From Mesorhizobium sp. M4B.F.Ca.ET.203.01.1.1 (GTDB lineage: Bacteria; Pseudomonadota; Alphaproteobacteria; Rhizobiales; Rhizobiaceae), in contig NZ_SRUO01000001.1 of the NCBI RefSeq assembly GCF_004791025.1, positions 434,001 through 498,000 of the forward strand: 64,000 bases of DNA, written 5' to 3'. The notes beneath the pieces are model-generated. The model did no database searches. It saw only the letters and a list, made by a program, of their open reading frames with translations, and was not told the origin of the DNA. Numbering within the stretch: the first letter of the stretch is position 1; each line of letters starts with the position of its first letter. Both the position numbers and the translations under genes were made by a program. This document shows, in pieces, positions 1 to 9,420 of this stretch.

Positions 1-1727
1 ACCGCCATGTCGCCGGCGGCCGCGCCGACCAGGTGGCGCTGATCCATGACAGCGCGATCACCGGCACGATCCGGAAATACACCTATGCCGAACTCAAGCG
101 CGAGGTGGTCGCGCTTGCCTCGGTGCTGAAGAACCGGGGCATCGGCAAGGGCGACCGCGTCATCATCTACATGCCGATGGTGGCGGAGGCGGCCATCGCC
201 ATGCTCGCCTGCTCGCGCATCGGCGCCGTGCATTCGGTGGTCTTCGGCGGGTTTGCCTCGCATGAGCTTGCCACCCGCATCGACGACGCCAAGCCGAAGC
301 TGATCATCTCGGCATCCTGCGGGCTCGAGCCCGGCCGTGTCGTGCCCTACAAGCCGCTGCTCGACAAAGCGATCGAGATGTCCAGGCATAAGCCCGATGC
401 GTGCCTGATCCTGCAGCGCGAGCAGCTGCGCTGCGAGCTGAAGGACCACTACGACATCGACTATGCCGACGCGGTTGCGCGCGAGCGGGCCGCCGGCGCC
501 AATGTCGACTGCGTTCCGGTGCTGGCCACCGACCCGCTCTACATCATCTACACATCGGGCACGACCGGCCAGCCGAAGGGCATCGTGCGCGACAATGGCG
601 GCCACATGGTCGCCTTGAAATGGACGATGGAGAACGAGTTCGGCGTCAAGCCGGGCGAGGTGTTCTGGGCGGCCTCCGATGTCGGCTGGGTGGTCGGCCA
701 CTCCTACATCGTCTACGGCCCGCTGCTGCATGGCGCGACCAGCATACTTTTCGAAGGCAAGCCGATCGGCACGCCGGACGCCGGCACCTACTGGCGAGTG
801 ATATCGCAGCATGGCGTGGTGGCGCTGTTCACCGCGCCGACGGCGTTCCGCGCCATCAAGGGGCAGGACCCGCGCGGCGAGTTCGTGCCGAAATACGATT
901 TGTCGAAATTCCGCACGCTGTTCCTCGCTGGCGAGCGCGCCGATCCGGAAACCATCAAATGGGCCGAGCAGAAGCTCGCCGTGCCGGTCATCGACCACTG
1001 GTGGCAGACCGAGACGGGGTCGCCGATGACCATCAATCCGGCCGGTCTGGGGCTCTTGCCGGTCAAATACGGTTCGCCCGGGGTACCGATGCCGGGCTAC
1101 GACATCCGCGTGCTCGACGATGCCGGCCACGAAGTGGCGCGCGGCACGCTGGGCAATGTCGTGGTCAAGCTGCCGCTGCCGGCCGGCTGCCTGCCGACGC
1201 TGTGGAACGCCGACGGCCGTTTCCGTCAGGCCTATCTCGAGGAGTTCCCCGGCTTCTACAAGACGGCCGACGCCGGCATGCTCGACGAGGACGGCTACCT
1301 CTATGTCATGGCCCGCACCGACGACATCATCAACGTCGCCGGCCACCGACTGTCGACCGGCGCGATGGAGGAAGTGCTTGCCGCGCATCCCGACGTCGCC
1401 GAATGCGCCGTCATCGGCATCGCCGACGCCATGAAAGGCCAGGTGCCGCTCGGCTTCGTCGTGCTCAACGCCGGCGTTTCGCGCGATACCGCCCTCATTG
1501 AAAGCGAGGTGGTGGGACTGGTGCGCGAGCGCATAGGCCCGGTCGCCGCCTTCAAGACGGTGGTGACGATCAAGCGCCTGCCCAAGACCCGCTCCGGCAA
1601 GATCCTGCGCGGCACCATGCAGAAGATCGCCGACAAGGAGGAATGGACGATGCCGGCGACCATCGACGACCCCGTCATCCTCGACGAGATCAGCGCGGCG
1701 CTGAAGGGGCGCGGCATCGGGGTTTAG
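1..1727 (+). CDS. prpE: Propionyl-CoA synthetase (AMP-forming), 5' end missing
   Basis: Adenylate-forming enzyme that activates propionate (and probably acetate) to the acyl-CoA in the cytosol. The reading frame is open from the first base, giving RHVAGGRADQVALIHD before the first usable GTG at 33, so the N-terminal ~65 residues lie outside the window. Visible motifs are the P-loop-like YTSGTTGQPKG, the WWQTETG adenylation motif and the C-terminal acetyl-lysine motif LPKTRSGKILRG. The IVRDNGGHMVALKWTM segment after the P-loop favours the PrpE/ACSS3 branch over AcsA, by family knowledge. It stands alone, followed by a gene of unrelated function. Confidence 0.85.
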   Translation, partial: RHVAGGRADQVALIHDSAITGTIRKYTYAELKREVVALASVLKNRGIGKGDRVIIYMPMVAEAAIAMLACSRIGAVHSVVFGGFASHELATRIDDAKPKLIISASCGLEPGRVVPYKPLLDKAIEMSRHKPDACLILQREQLRCELKDHYDIDYADAVARERAAGANVDCVPVLATDPLYIIYTSGTTGQPKGIVRDNGGHMVALKWTMENEFGVKPGEVFWAASDVGWVVGHSYIVYGPLLHGATSILFEGKPIGTPDAGTYWRVISQHGVVALFTAPTAFRAIKGQDPRGEFVPKYDLSKFRTLFLAGERADPETIKWAEQKLAVPVIDHWWQTETGSPMTINPAGLGLLPVKYGSPGVPMPGYDIRVLDDAGHEVARGTLGNVVVKLPLPAGCLPTLWNADGRFRQAYLEEFPGFYKTADAGMLDEDGYLYVMARTDDIINVAGHRLSTGAMEEVLAAHPDVAECAVIGIADAMKGQVPLGFVVLNAGVSRDTALIESEVVGLVRERIGPVAAFKTVVTIKRLPKTRSGKILRGTMQKIADKEEWTMPATIDDPVILDEISAALKGRGIGV

Positions 1728-1970
1728 CCGGCCTGCATCATCGCCTGCAACTGCGGGGGACCAGGCCAGGCGCAAAGGGCGATTGCCGGCCGATGACAGC
1801 GAGGCTCAAGACGGCTTAACTGCCGGTTCCCCATGCCTGAATTAACGAACGAGTAATGTTCGCGCCGGTATGGAAATTCCGGCCGAGCATGATATCGAGG
1901 CTTCATGCGTGCCGTGTGACATGCTCCCTGAAACTGGGATAGACCCCTAGCGAGCATCGAGCCTCAATCC

Positions 1971-2741
1971 GTGAGCCTGTTCCAGCGATCGAGACGACCC
2001 CGGACCGCGCCGCGCGACCGCCTGGAAATGGATATGCAGGACACGGTCGTCTATGCAATCGGCGACGTGCACGGCTGCTACAACGAATTGCGGTCGCTGG
2101 AGCAGAAGATCCTGCTCGATGCGCTGCCCTTTCGCGGCCGCAAGATCATCATCATGCTCGGCGACTATGTCGACCGCGGCCCGAACTCGAAGCGCGTGCT
2201 CGATCATCTCGTCGCGCCGGCGCCGAAAGGTTTCCTGCGCGTCTGCCTGGCGGGAAACCACGAGGTCGCGATGCTCGGCTATCTCGACGGCCATCTGTCG
2301 CGCGAGCTGTGGCTGGCGATCGGCGGGTTGGAGACCCTCTATTCCTACGGAGTCGACCCGGCGCGGCTCTCTGACCTCTACGGCTCAAGCGACGAGGTCG
2401 ACCGGCGCATCCGCGAAGCCATTCCCGCCAGCCATGTCTCCTTCATGCGCACACTGCCGGTGATGGTCTGCTCGCGGAAATTCGTCTTCGTCCACGCCGG
2501 CATCAGGCCCGGCATCGACCTCGTTGACCAGGACGAGGACGACCTGCTCAACATCCGCACGGAGTTCTTCGAGCAGGCTCACCTCCTCGACCGCTGGGTG
2601 GTGCATGGCCACACGATCGTCGAGGCGCCGAAGTTCGAAGGGCACCGGCTCGGCATCGATACCGGCGCCTTCCGGAGCGGCCGGCTGACCGCGGTCAGGA
2701 TCGTCGGCAAGCACGGCAAGCTGCTGTCTTCGGCGAGTTAA
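1971..2741 (+). CDS. PPP-family metallophosphatase (serine/threonine phosphatase-like)
   Basis: 256-residue calcineurin-like phosphoesterase. The signature metal-binding blocks are in order near the N-terminus: GDVHGCY (GDxHG), GDYVDRGP (GDxVDRG) and GNHE, with a further HAGIRPG and WVVHGHT carrying the late metal-binding histidines. This layout matches bacterial PPP phosphatases and ApaH-like enzymes that remove phosphate from Ser/Thr or split dinucleoside polyphosphates. The substrate cannot be read from sequence. The start is GTG at 1971; an internal ATG at 2035 is possible but would trim the N-terminus. It ends 23 bases before the convergent NmrA-like gene. The 243 bases upstream (1728-1970) hold nothing I recognise. 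Confidence 0.8.
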   Translation: MSLFQRSRRPRTAPRDRLEMDMQDTVVYAIGDVHGCYNELRSLEQKILLDALPFRGRKIIIMLGDYVDRGPNSKRVLDHLVAPAPKGFLRVCLAGNHEVAMLGYLDGHLSRELWLAIGGLETLYSYGVDPARLSDLYGSSDEVDRRIREAIPASHVSFMRTLPVMVCSRKFVFVHAGIRPGIDLVDQDEDDLLNIRTEFFEQAHLLDRWVVHGHTIVEAPKFEGHRLGIDTGAFRSGRLTAVRIVGKHGKLLSSAS

Positions 2742-2764
2742 GGAAGAGCACAGCGTCGCCGCTC

Positions 2765-3757
2765 TCAGATCGGCGCAAGCTCGGCCTCGGCGGCGGCGCC
2801 ATAGGACAGCAAGTCGCCCTGCCATTTGCTGCGCTTGAGGAACTGTTCCCAGGTCAGCGCATTCGGATCGATCTTCCGACTCCAGGTCAGATCGCGCCCG
2901 GGAGCGTAGTAGCCATATTCGACGGCATATTCGACCATGCCCACCAATTCGCGCACCAGATGCTCGTTGCCGGCGAAACCCGGAAAATGGCGCAACAAGT
3001 CTTCGCGCGAGTATGCAGAGGCGTAGCGCGCGCGCTTGCCGGTGACGCGCACAAACGTGTCCACCATTTGCTGCGCCGAGATAAACTCGCCGATCACGGG
3101 CAGCGCCTCCCCGGCGTATCGCGCGGGGTGATCGAAGATCTCGCGCACCGCTGGACCGGCCGCAGTGAGCGGGTCGCAGAACGGCACGGGGACGTCCGGA
3201 GGCAAGTATATGGCGAAATCTATGCCGTCCTCCACACCTTGCGGCACGTAGTATTCCAGGAAGTTGGTGTAATAAAACGCCAAGTATACAAACGAGCTGC
3301 GAATGGGTAAGCTGCGGATGTAATCCTCTACCTTTGCCTTGTCCGTGAAATGCGGTGCCCACTTGGTGCCGCCGGTGATCGCTTCGACATTTTCGAGCCC
3401 GCTGAAAACCGCGTGTTCGACACCAGCGGCCACTGCCGCGTCGGCCAACTCCTTTCCGAGGTCGAGTTCGGGTTCCGCCGGCGGCACCTTGACGATCGGC
3501 GGCGTCATCAAGAACGCCCCGGCCGAACCTTTCAGCGCTTCGGTCAGTTCGGCCTGCCGGCCGAGTTCCAGGGGCGCCACCACGACCTCGGCCCCCTTCT
3601 TCGCCAAGGCTTGCGCTGGTTGGCTGTCGAGACGGCGAGTCAGGGCGCGCACGCGGTAGCGTCCACTGTCGAGCAGGGACTTGGCGACGCTGCGACCCTG
3701 CTTGCTCGAGGCCCCGACAACTGTGATTAGAGGTTTGGAGGTATCGATCTGGCTCAT
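2765..3757 (-). CDS. NmrA-like NAD(P)-binding oxidoreductase/regulator
   Basis: 330-residue atypical short-chain dehydrogenase of the NmrA/NAD(P)H-azoreductase type. The Rossmann glycine motif is near the start (VVGASSKQGRSVAKSLL) and is followed by a basic RALTRR stretch that usually favours NADP(H). The SDR catalytic Tyr-x-x-x-Lys is not evident, as is common for NmrA proteins that sense rather than reduce. The open frame runs upstream to 4240, but the conserved domain begins at the ATG at 3757 and the extension overlaps the LysR gene, so I chose 3757. It is transcribed divergently from the LysR regulator, its likely controller by the usual LysR arrangement. Confidence 0.75.
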   Translation of the reverse strand: MSQIDTSKPLITVVGASSKQGRSVAKSLLDSGRYRVRALTRRLDSQPAQALAKKGAEVVVAPLELGRQAELTEALKGSAGAFLMTPPIVKVPPAEPELDLGKELADAAVAAGVEHAVFSGLENVEAITGGTKWAPHFTDKAKVEDYIRSLPIRSSFVYLAFYYTNFLEYYVPQGVEDGIDFAIYLPPDVPVPFCDPLTAAGPAVREIFDHPARYAGEALPVIGEFISAQQMVDTFVRVTGKRARYASAYSREDLLRHFPGFAGNEHLVRELVGMVEYAVEYGYYAPGRDLTWSRKIDPNALTWEQFLKRSKWQGDLLSYGAAAEAELAPI

Positions 3758-3916
3758 GCTGATTATATCCCGGCTTGAGGGCGAAATTGCTTCGGCCCCG
3801 GACAAACGACCACGCCTGGCCGCCGAAAAGCGTGCCGCGACGTTTGGCTCAGCAAGAGTCTCGGACGATTCTACGTATTTTTGAAATCGCATAAGTGATC
3901 GGCTACTATCCATTCC

Positions 3917-4849
3917 ATGGATACCAAACGCCTTGATCTCAATCTGTTGGTTACGCTGGAGACGCTGCTGATCGAGCGCAACGTCACGAAGGCGGCTGCC
4001 CGACTGCATCTGAGCCAGCCAGCGGTAAGCGCCCAGTTGAACCGCCTCAGACAAGAGTTCGACGACCAACTGCTGATTCCCGCCCAGCGAGGGATGACGC
4101 CGACGGCCAAAGCAATGGAACTGCTCGACCCGTTGCGCCAAACCCTTGATCAAGTTCGCGCCACGGTCAGCTCGCATCGGAACTTCAATCCGGCGAAGGC
4201 CAGGCTGATCTTCGCGATTGCCTGTACGGACTATCTGCAAGCTGCGATCGTCAGGCCGCTTGTCGTGGAGCTCAGGACGCTAGCACCGGGCGTTCGCGTT
4301 GCGATACGCAATCTGGACCTGCCGCAATTGGAAGCGCAGATGGCGCGCGGTGATGTGGATTTGGCACTGATGACGCCGCAGGAGGCCCCGCAAGGTCTTC
4401 GCGCTCGACATCTATTCGATGAGCGCTACGTGCTTATCGGCCGCAAGAAGCATCCGCGGCTGCGGGAAGGAATCACGGTCGCTGAATTTGCCGAGTTGGA
4501 GCACGTGGTCGTGTCCCTGGAAGGCGGCGGCTTCGCGACACCGGTAGACAGTGCTTTGGCCGCTCTCGGACACAAGCGTAATGTCGTGCTCTCCGCGGCT
4601 TCGTTCCTGTTCGTCCCCGAGATCGTGTCTCGCTCGGACTTCGTCGCGCTGGTCCCGGAACGGCTGGTGCGTGATTCCACGGACAAGCTTGACGTGATGG
4701 ACTGTCCGTTTCCCGTTGAAGGCTTTGCGGTGGGAATGGTGTGGCATGAGCGCAGCCATGGACACAGCGGCCAGCGCTGGATCCGTGAGACCGTAGTCTC
4801 GCTTGTCGCGCATGAATCCGCGTCTCGGGCGCGCCACGGTTCCAACTAG
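3917..4849 (+). CDS. LysR-family transcriptional regulator
   Basis: 310 residues. A winged helix-turn-helix at residues ~6-65 (LDLNLLVTLETLLIERNVTKAAARL, then LSQPAVSAQLNRLR) is followed by a LysR substrate-binding domain (~90-300). The start MDTKRLDLNLL is typical of the NodD/LinR-like subgroup. It reads away from the NmrA-like gene across a 159-base gap (3758-3916), where its binding site would be expected; I could not identify a T-N11-A box with confidence. The inducer is unknown. It ends just before a perfect 12-bp hairpin. Confidence 0.85.
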   Translation: MDTKRLDLNLLVTLETLLIERNVTKAAARLHLSQPAVSAQLNRLRQEFDDQLLIPAQRGMTPTAKAMELLDPLRQTLDQVRATVSSHRNFNPAKARLIFAIACTDYLQAAIVRPLVVELRTLAPGVRVAIRNLDLPQLEAQMARGDVDLALMTPQEAPQGLRARHLFDERYVLIGRKKHPRLREGITVAEFAELEHVVVSLEGGGFATPVDSALAALGHKRNVVLSAASFLFVPEIVSRSDFVALVPERLVRDSTDKLDVMDCPFPVEGFAVGMVWHERSHGHSGQRWIRETVVSLVAHESASRARHGSN

Positions 4850-4944
4850 ACCGGTTCGGCGTTCATTGAAACGCCGAACCGCTCTGTCTCTTTGGCGCGA
4901 TTTTTCGGACGGAAAACCGTCCACGCCTTTTCAGGAATTGCGTC
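4850..4944. repeat. Palindromic intergenic element, full copy (also terminator-like)
   Basis: A perfect hairpin has arms CGGTTCGGCGTT (4852-4863) and AACGCCGAACCG (4870-4881) around a 6-base loop. A second perfect hairpin, GGACGG/CCGTCC with AAAA loop, is at 4907-4922, followed by CTTTTCAGGAATTGC at the end. The same sequence family recurs in degenerate form at 31261-31330 and 51089-51166. It lies between the convergent LysR and exoP genes, so it may also end transcription from both sides. From memory, such elements are frequent in Mesorhizobium intergenic DNA. Confidence 0.65.
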
Positions 4945-7327
4945 ACGCAGCCTGTTTGGTGCGCGCGTCCGACTTCTCCAGATAGTAGGTCGAATAGCGG
5001 TCGAAGAATTTCTCGGAGCCACCGAGCGATCCGTATTTCGCCAGCCGCTTCAGATCGACCTTGTTGAGCACGGCGCCAATGATCTTGTTGGCGACGTAGG
5101 GCTCCGATTCCAGCATCGAGCGCACCATGGCGCGCGGCGTGCGGCCCCATTCGGTGACCAGCACGAATCCGTCGACGAGCGGCGCGAAGGCCTTGGCGTC
5201 AACCACGGGACCCAGCGGCGGCAGGTCGACGACGATGTATTCGAACGTCTCCTTGGCGTTGTCGATGAAGCGGCGCATGCCGGCCGAGGAGAGCAGCTCG
5301 CTGGTGTGCGAGAACTGGCCGCGCAGCACCGCCGGGATGATCGCCAGCTTGGTCTGCCGGTCGACCTTGCCGACCGACTGCCAGGTCTGGCCGCTGACCA
5401 CCGCTTCCATCAGCCCTTGCTCGGTTTCCATGCCAAGGCTGCGGCTGAGCCCGGGATTGCGCAGATCGCCATCGATCAGCAGCGTCCTGGCGCCGTTGGC
5501 GGCCAGCAGCCCCGCCAGGTTCGCCGCCACCGTCGACTTGCCCTCGCCGGGCAGAAGCGAGATCACGCCGATGACACGGCTGCCCTGGCCTTCCATCACC
5601 ACGTCGAAGGCGATCTTGGCGTTGCGCAGCGTTTCGGCGAACATCGATGCCGGCGCATCGATGCTGACCCGCATGCGCGCCCGTTTCTCCGCCGCCGACA
5701 GGCTGGCGACCTTGGGATCGGTTTCGGCGTCGTCGGGCTTGTTGTCCTTGCCCGACCTGCCGCCGCCGATCGTCGGCAGGTAGCCGAGGAATTTGAGGCC
5801 GACGCGGTCGCGGATGTCGTCGCCGGTCCTGAAGAAGCGCTCGTTGAACTCGTTCAGGCCGCCAAATCCGGCGCCAGCCAGCACGCCAAGCACGAGGAAG
5901 AGCGCCAGCACCTTGGACGTGCGCGGGCTGGCGGCAGAGAGCGGCATCGTCGCATCGGAAATGATGCGCACCTTGCCGACCGGGAAGGACTGCTGCTGCG
6001 AGGCCTCCTCATAGCGGCCGAGGAACGTCTGGTAGAGCGTGGTGAGCGCCGTCGCCTGCTGGGTCAGATCGCGCAGCTTGACCTGCGACTGGTTGTCGAT
6101 GGAGCTCTTGCCGGCCGCGTCGGCGATCTTCTGCCTGAGCGCCGTCTCACGTGTCTGAGCCACCTCATACTCGTTGCGGTAATTTTCGGTAAGCTGCTTC
6201 AACTCGCCGAAGATCTGCGCCGACACATCGGCCTTCTCCTTGGCAAGCGCCACCGCCTGGGGATGGTCCGCGCCATAGTTGGCCGAAACGTCCTGCAGCC
6301 GCTTGGCGATGGCGAGATAGCGGGTCTTGAGCGTCGTGATGACCGAGCTGCTCGGCTGATCGCTCGCGATGGCGGAATCGTTGAAGGCGTTGTCGGAGCC
6401 GCTGTCGACGATCGCCTTGTATTGCTGATAGCGGGCGCTGGCGCGAGCCGTGTCGGCCTGCGCGACGATGAGCTGGGCATTCAGGTCGGCGAGCTGCTTG
6501 TCGCTCATCAGCTGCCCGTCGCTGTTGGCGGACAGTCCGTGCTCGGCCCGGAACATCTCGACCGCCATCGACGCCTTCTGCGAGCTTTCGCGAAGCTCCG
6601 TCAAGCGGCCCTGCAGCCAGACCGCCGCGCGTTCGGTGGCGTCGAAGCTGGCGTTGAGCTGGTCGGCCAGATAGGCCTCGGAATAGGCCTTGGTGATCGC
6701 CGTCGCCAGCGCCGGATTCGGCGACTGGTAGGCGATGGCGATGACGTAGCTGCGGCCATTGCGCTGCGCCAGCACCTCGTTCTGCAGCTTCAGCACGGCG
6801 TAGTCGTGGCTCGCTTCCTTGATCATGGCGTCGCGCGTGGCGGCGTCGACATTCTCGATGCCGGGGAGCTGGTCGGCGGAGCTGCTGCGGAAATAGCCGA
6901 TCACGCCGCGCACGAAACCGATGCCCTTGGCCAGAGCCGATTGCGGCGGGTTCATGAAGTCCTGGTTCTGGTCGAGCTTCAGCTTGTCGACCACCACCGA
7001 AGCCAGGCGCGCCGAGTTGATGATCTCGATCTGGCTGAGCAGGGCGGCGTCCGTCTGCATGGTGACGGAAGCGGCGGAGATGTCGTCGACGACCTTGTTC
7101 AATCCCTCGTCGATCAGGACGCTGGCGACCGACATGTACTGCTTGGGCGTGGTCTGCAGATAGAGCACGCCGAGGAACAGGCCGATGACGGCGCACACCG
7201 CCACCACCTTGACCTGCCGCGCGGCCATGCCGAGCAGGCGTTCGATGTCGATGAAGTCCTCACCTTTTTCCGCGTCCGCGCTGGGCAATGGCATCCTCTT
7301 GTCGAGGGGAAAATTGGCATAGTTCAT
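4943..7327 (-). CDS. exoP: ExoP: EPS chain-length determinant / tyrosine autokinase
   Basis: 794-residue inner-membrane co-polymerase that with ExoQ and ExoF controls EPS polymerisation and export. A Wzz domain starts with TM1 (~39-57), a long coiled periplasmic part covers ~60-470, and TM2 is at ~473-490. The cytosolic BY-kinase has Walker A LLPGEGKST (591-599), Walker A' LLIDGDLRNP (616-625) and Walker B IVVDLPPL (698-705). The C-terminal tyrosine cluster is sparse (Y765, Y778, Y781, Y782), as in S. meliloti ExoP. It is the last gene of the exoL-A-M-O-N-P series, 167 bases after exoN. The long plus-strand open frame on top of it is a shadow. Confidence 0.93.
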   Translation of the reverse strand: MNYANFPLDKRMPLPSADAEKGEDFIDIERLLGMAARQVKVVAVCAVIGLFLGVLYLQTTPKQYMSVASVLIDEGLNKVVDDISAASVTMQTDAALLSQIEIINSARLASVVVDKLKLDQNQDFMNPPQSALAKGIGFVRGVIGYFRSSSADQLPGIENVDAATRDAMIKEASHDYAVLKLQNEVLAQRNGRSYVIAIAYQSPNPALATAITKAYSEAYLADQLNASFDATERAAVWLQGRLTELRESSQKASMAVEMFRAEHGLSANSDGQLMSDKQLADLNAQLIVAQADTARASARYQQYKAIVDSGSDNAFNDSAIASDQPSSSVITTLKTRYLAIAKRLQDVSANYGADHPQAVALAKEKADVSAQIFGELKQLTENYRNEYEVAQTRETALRQKIADAAGKSSIDNQSQVKLRDLTQQATALTTLYQTFLGRYEEASQQQSFPVGKVRIISDATMPLSAASPRTSKVLALFLVLGVLAGAGFGGLNEFNERFFRTGDDIRDRVGLKFLGYLPTIGGGRSGKDNKPDDAETDPKVASLSAAEKRARMRVSIDAPASMFAETLRNAKIAFDVVMEGQGSRVIGVISLLPGEGKSTVAANLAGLLAANGARTLLIDGDLRNPGLSRSLGMETEQGLMEAVVSGQTWQSVGKVDRQTKLAIIPAVLRGQFSHTSELLSSAGMRRFIDNAKETFEYIVVDLPPLGPVVDAKAFAPLVDGFVLVTEWGRTPRAMVRSMLESEPYVANKIIGAVLNKVDLKRLAKYGSLGGSEKFFDRYSTYYLEKSDARTKQAA

Positions 7328-7494
7328 CGTCGGTCCAATTCCAGGTTGCAGGCTCTATCGGCCTTCGAAGATTGGCGTCGTCACCAGAAAAGACCACGCA
7401 ACATTCATGCCAGAAAGCGCTTGGCCGGGTCGGCCAAGCGCGGCGGCGTTTGTCGCGCCATCATCGATACGCATATGCACCCAAAAGATGGGCA

Positions 7495-8391
7495 TTATGC
7501 GGCTTCTTCCCGGCGCTCATGCGTCCGGACGAATTGCTGCAGCATCTCGAAGACCGGTCCTTTCATGTCGTCGCGCGCCAGCGCAAAGGCGATGGTGGCC
7601 TCGATGAAGCCTTCCTTGGAGCCGCAGTCGAACATGCGGCCATTGAAGGGCTGGGCATAGAAGGACTGGCTCTGCGCCAGCCGCACCATGGCGTCGGTGA
7701 GCTGGATCTCGTTGCCGGCGCCGCGCTGCTGGTTGCCGAGCAGGGCGAAGATCTCCGGCTGCAGGACGTAGCGGCCGTTGATGTAGAAGTTCGACGGCGC
7801 ATTGGCGGGCGCCGGCTTCTCGACCATGGCGGTCACCTCGAAGCCGCTGCCGATCTCGGCGCCGCGGCCGACGATGCCGTATTTGCTGGTCTCGCTCGGC
7901 TCGCAACGCTCGACGGCGATGACGTTGCCGCCGGTGCGCTGATAGAGGTCGACGGTCTCGGCAAGGCAGCCGCGGCCGCCGAAGGAGACCATGTCGGGCA
8001 GGAGCAGGGCGAACGGCTCGTCGCCGATCACCTCGCGCGCGCACCACACCGCATGACCAAGGCCCTGCGGCGACTGCTGGCGGATGAATGAGGTGGCGCC
8101 GGCGACGGGCAGCAGGCTTTCCAGCGACTGCAGCTGCGCCTTCTTGCCGGTCTGCTCGAGGGTCCCGATCAATTCAGGATGCAGGTCGAAATAGTCCTCG
8201 ATGACCGCCTTGTTGCGGCCGGTCACGAAGACGATGTGCTCGATGCCTGCCTCGAAGGCTTCGTCCACCGCATATTGGACGACCGGCTTGTCGACCACGG
8301 GCAGCATTTCCTTCGGCATCGACTTGGTCGCCGGCAGGAACCGCGTTCCAAGCCCCGCCACCGGTATGACTGCCTTCCTGACTTTCTTCAT
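7495..8391 (-). CDS. exoN: UTP-glucose-1-phosphate uridylyltransferase (ExoN/GalU)
   Basis: 298-residue nucleotidyltransferase that makes UDP-glucose from UTP and glucose-1-phosphate, the donor for EPS glucosyltransferases and the substrate of the UDP-glucose dehydrogenase at 19615-20946. The N-terminal pyrophosphorylase signature [19 protein letters not shown] begins at residue ~13, and the sugar-binding VEKPAP and NGRYVL motifs follow. The length fits GalU. I call it exoN because of its place between exoO and exoP, exactly as in S. meliloti; a second housekeeping galU may exist elsewhere. Confidence 0.92.
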   Translation of the reverse strand: MKKVRKAVIPVAGLGTRFLPATKSMPKEMLPVVDKPVVQYAVDEAFEAGIEHIVFVTGRNKAVIEDYFDLHPELIGTLEQTGKKAQLQSLESLLPVAGATSFIRQQSPQGLGHAVWCAREVIGDEPFALLLPDMVSFGGRGCLAETVDLYQRTGGNVIAVERCEPSETSKYGIVGRGAEIGSGFEVTAMVEKPAPANAPSNFYINGRYVLQPEIFALLGNQQRGAGNEIQLTDAMVRLAQSQSFYAQPFNGRMFDCGSKEGFIEATIAFALARDDMKGPVFEMLQQFVRTHERREEAA

Positions 8392-8451
8392 CGCATAGTC
8401 CTTTTGAGAAGATCGATTTCAATATGCCGCAGGCTCCGAACCCACTCTCCG

Positions 8452-9420
8452 TCAGCCCGCACTCTCACCTCCCCGCCCCACGGCAAACTGTGCCGCAACC
8501 CTTCGCAGCCGGACGGCGATCGGCATGCTCATATGCCTGACCGCCGCCGGATCACTGAGCGCCGTCCATATCGCCTTGAGCGGCGACCGCGCCTTGATGT
8601 GCTGGACCAATGACAGGAACGAGGCCGCCCTGCGCAGGCTGCGGCCGCGCCTCAGGAACGCGGCCTGCGCCTTGCCTTCCATGGAATTGGAATAAGTGCT
8701 CGCGAAAGCGGCATCCGCCCCAAGCATCGCCTGGACATGATGCAGCTCCAGCACGCGGGAGATCGATCCGGTACGGATGTGGTAGACGTAGCCGGTCGTC
8801 GGCTCGACCACACATTTGCCGCCCCTGGCGAGCGCGCTGGCGAGCAGGATGTAATCCTCGCCGATGATCAGCTTCTCGTCGTAGCGAAGGCCGTTCTCCT
8901 CGAGGAAATCGCGCTGGAAAATTGGCTTGAGATAGCCGAGATTGAAGCGCGACTCGAAGACGATGTTGCCGGCGATGTAGTCGGCGAGCGAGATTTCGGC
9001 CAGGCCCTCGAGATAGTCGGCCGGGAACATCGTGTCCTCAGCCACGCCGTCCTCGCGCACGACCTGGAGATTGTCGACTGCGATCACCGCGCCGGCCTTC
9101 TCGGCCCGCGCGATCATCGTGCATATCCGGCCGGGATAGACGGCATCGTCGGAATCGAGCACCGCCACCCACCGGCCGCGCGCGGCCTCGAGGCCGGCGT
9201 TCCTGGCGCCACCGGGGCCGCGATTGCGCTGAAGCGCGACGACGCGCACGATGTCCTCGGGGTAGGAGCGCGCCACGTCGAGCGTCCGGTCGCGCGAGCA
9301 GTCGTCGACGACGATGACCTCCACGGAAACGTCGCGCTGGGCCATGGCGCTGGCGATCGCCCGGTCGAGCGTTGCCTCGGCATTGTAGGCGGCGATGACG
9401 AAGCTGACGTCAGGCTGCAT
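8452..9420 (-). CDS. exoO: ExoO-like glycosyltransferase, family 2
   Basis: 322-residue GT-A glycosyltransferase acting on the cytosolic face of the membrane to extend the lipid-linked EPS repeat unit. The nucleotide-binding start SFVIAAYNAEATLDRAI, the VIVVDDCS motif and the metal-binding DSDD (89-92) are clear. The frame is open to 9501, but the domain starts at the ATG at 9420, whose first 11 bases overlap the end of exoM, suggesting translational coupling. Assignment to ExoO (a glucosyltransferase in succinoglycan assembly) rests on family and position; the acceptor cannot be deduced. Confidence 0.8.
   Translation of the reverse strand: MQPDVSFVIAAYNAEATLDRAIASAMAQRDVSVEVIVVDDCSRDRTLDVARSYPEDIVRVVALQRNRGPGGARNAGLEAARGRWVAVLDSDDAVYPGRICTMIARAEKAGAVIAVDNLQVVREDGVAEDTMFPADYLEGLAEISLADYIAGNIVFESRFNLGYLKPIFQRDFLEENGLRYDEKLIIGEDYILLASALARGGKCVVEPTTGYVYHIRTGSISRVLELHHVQAMLGADAAFASTYSNSMEGKAQAAFLRRGRSLRRAASFLSLVQHIKARSPLKAIWTALSDPAAVRHMSMPIAVRLRRVAAQFAVGRGGESAG

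Noticed and set aside
1724-1957. 77-codon minus-strand frame between prpE and the phosphatase gene
   Set aside because: No family, no good start and atypical residue composition; treated as non-coding.
4892-7660. 922-codon plus-strand open frame opposite exoP
   Set aside because: It is an antisense shadow in high-GC DNA: composition is low-complexity (A, R, G, L, V rich) and no domain is visible, while exoP on the other strand has full family motifs.
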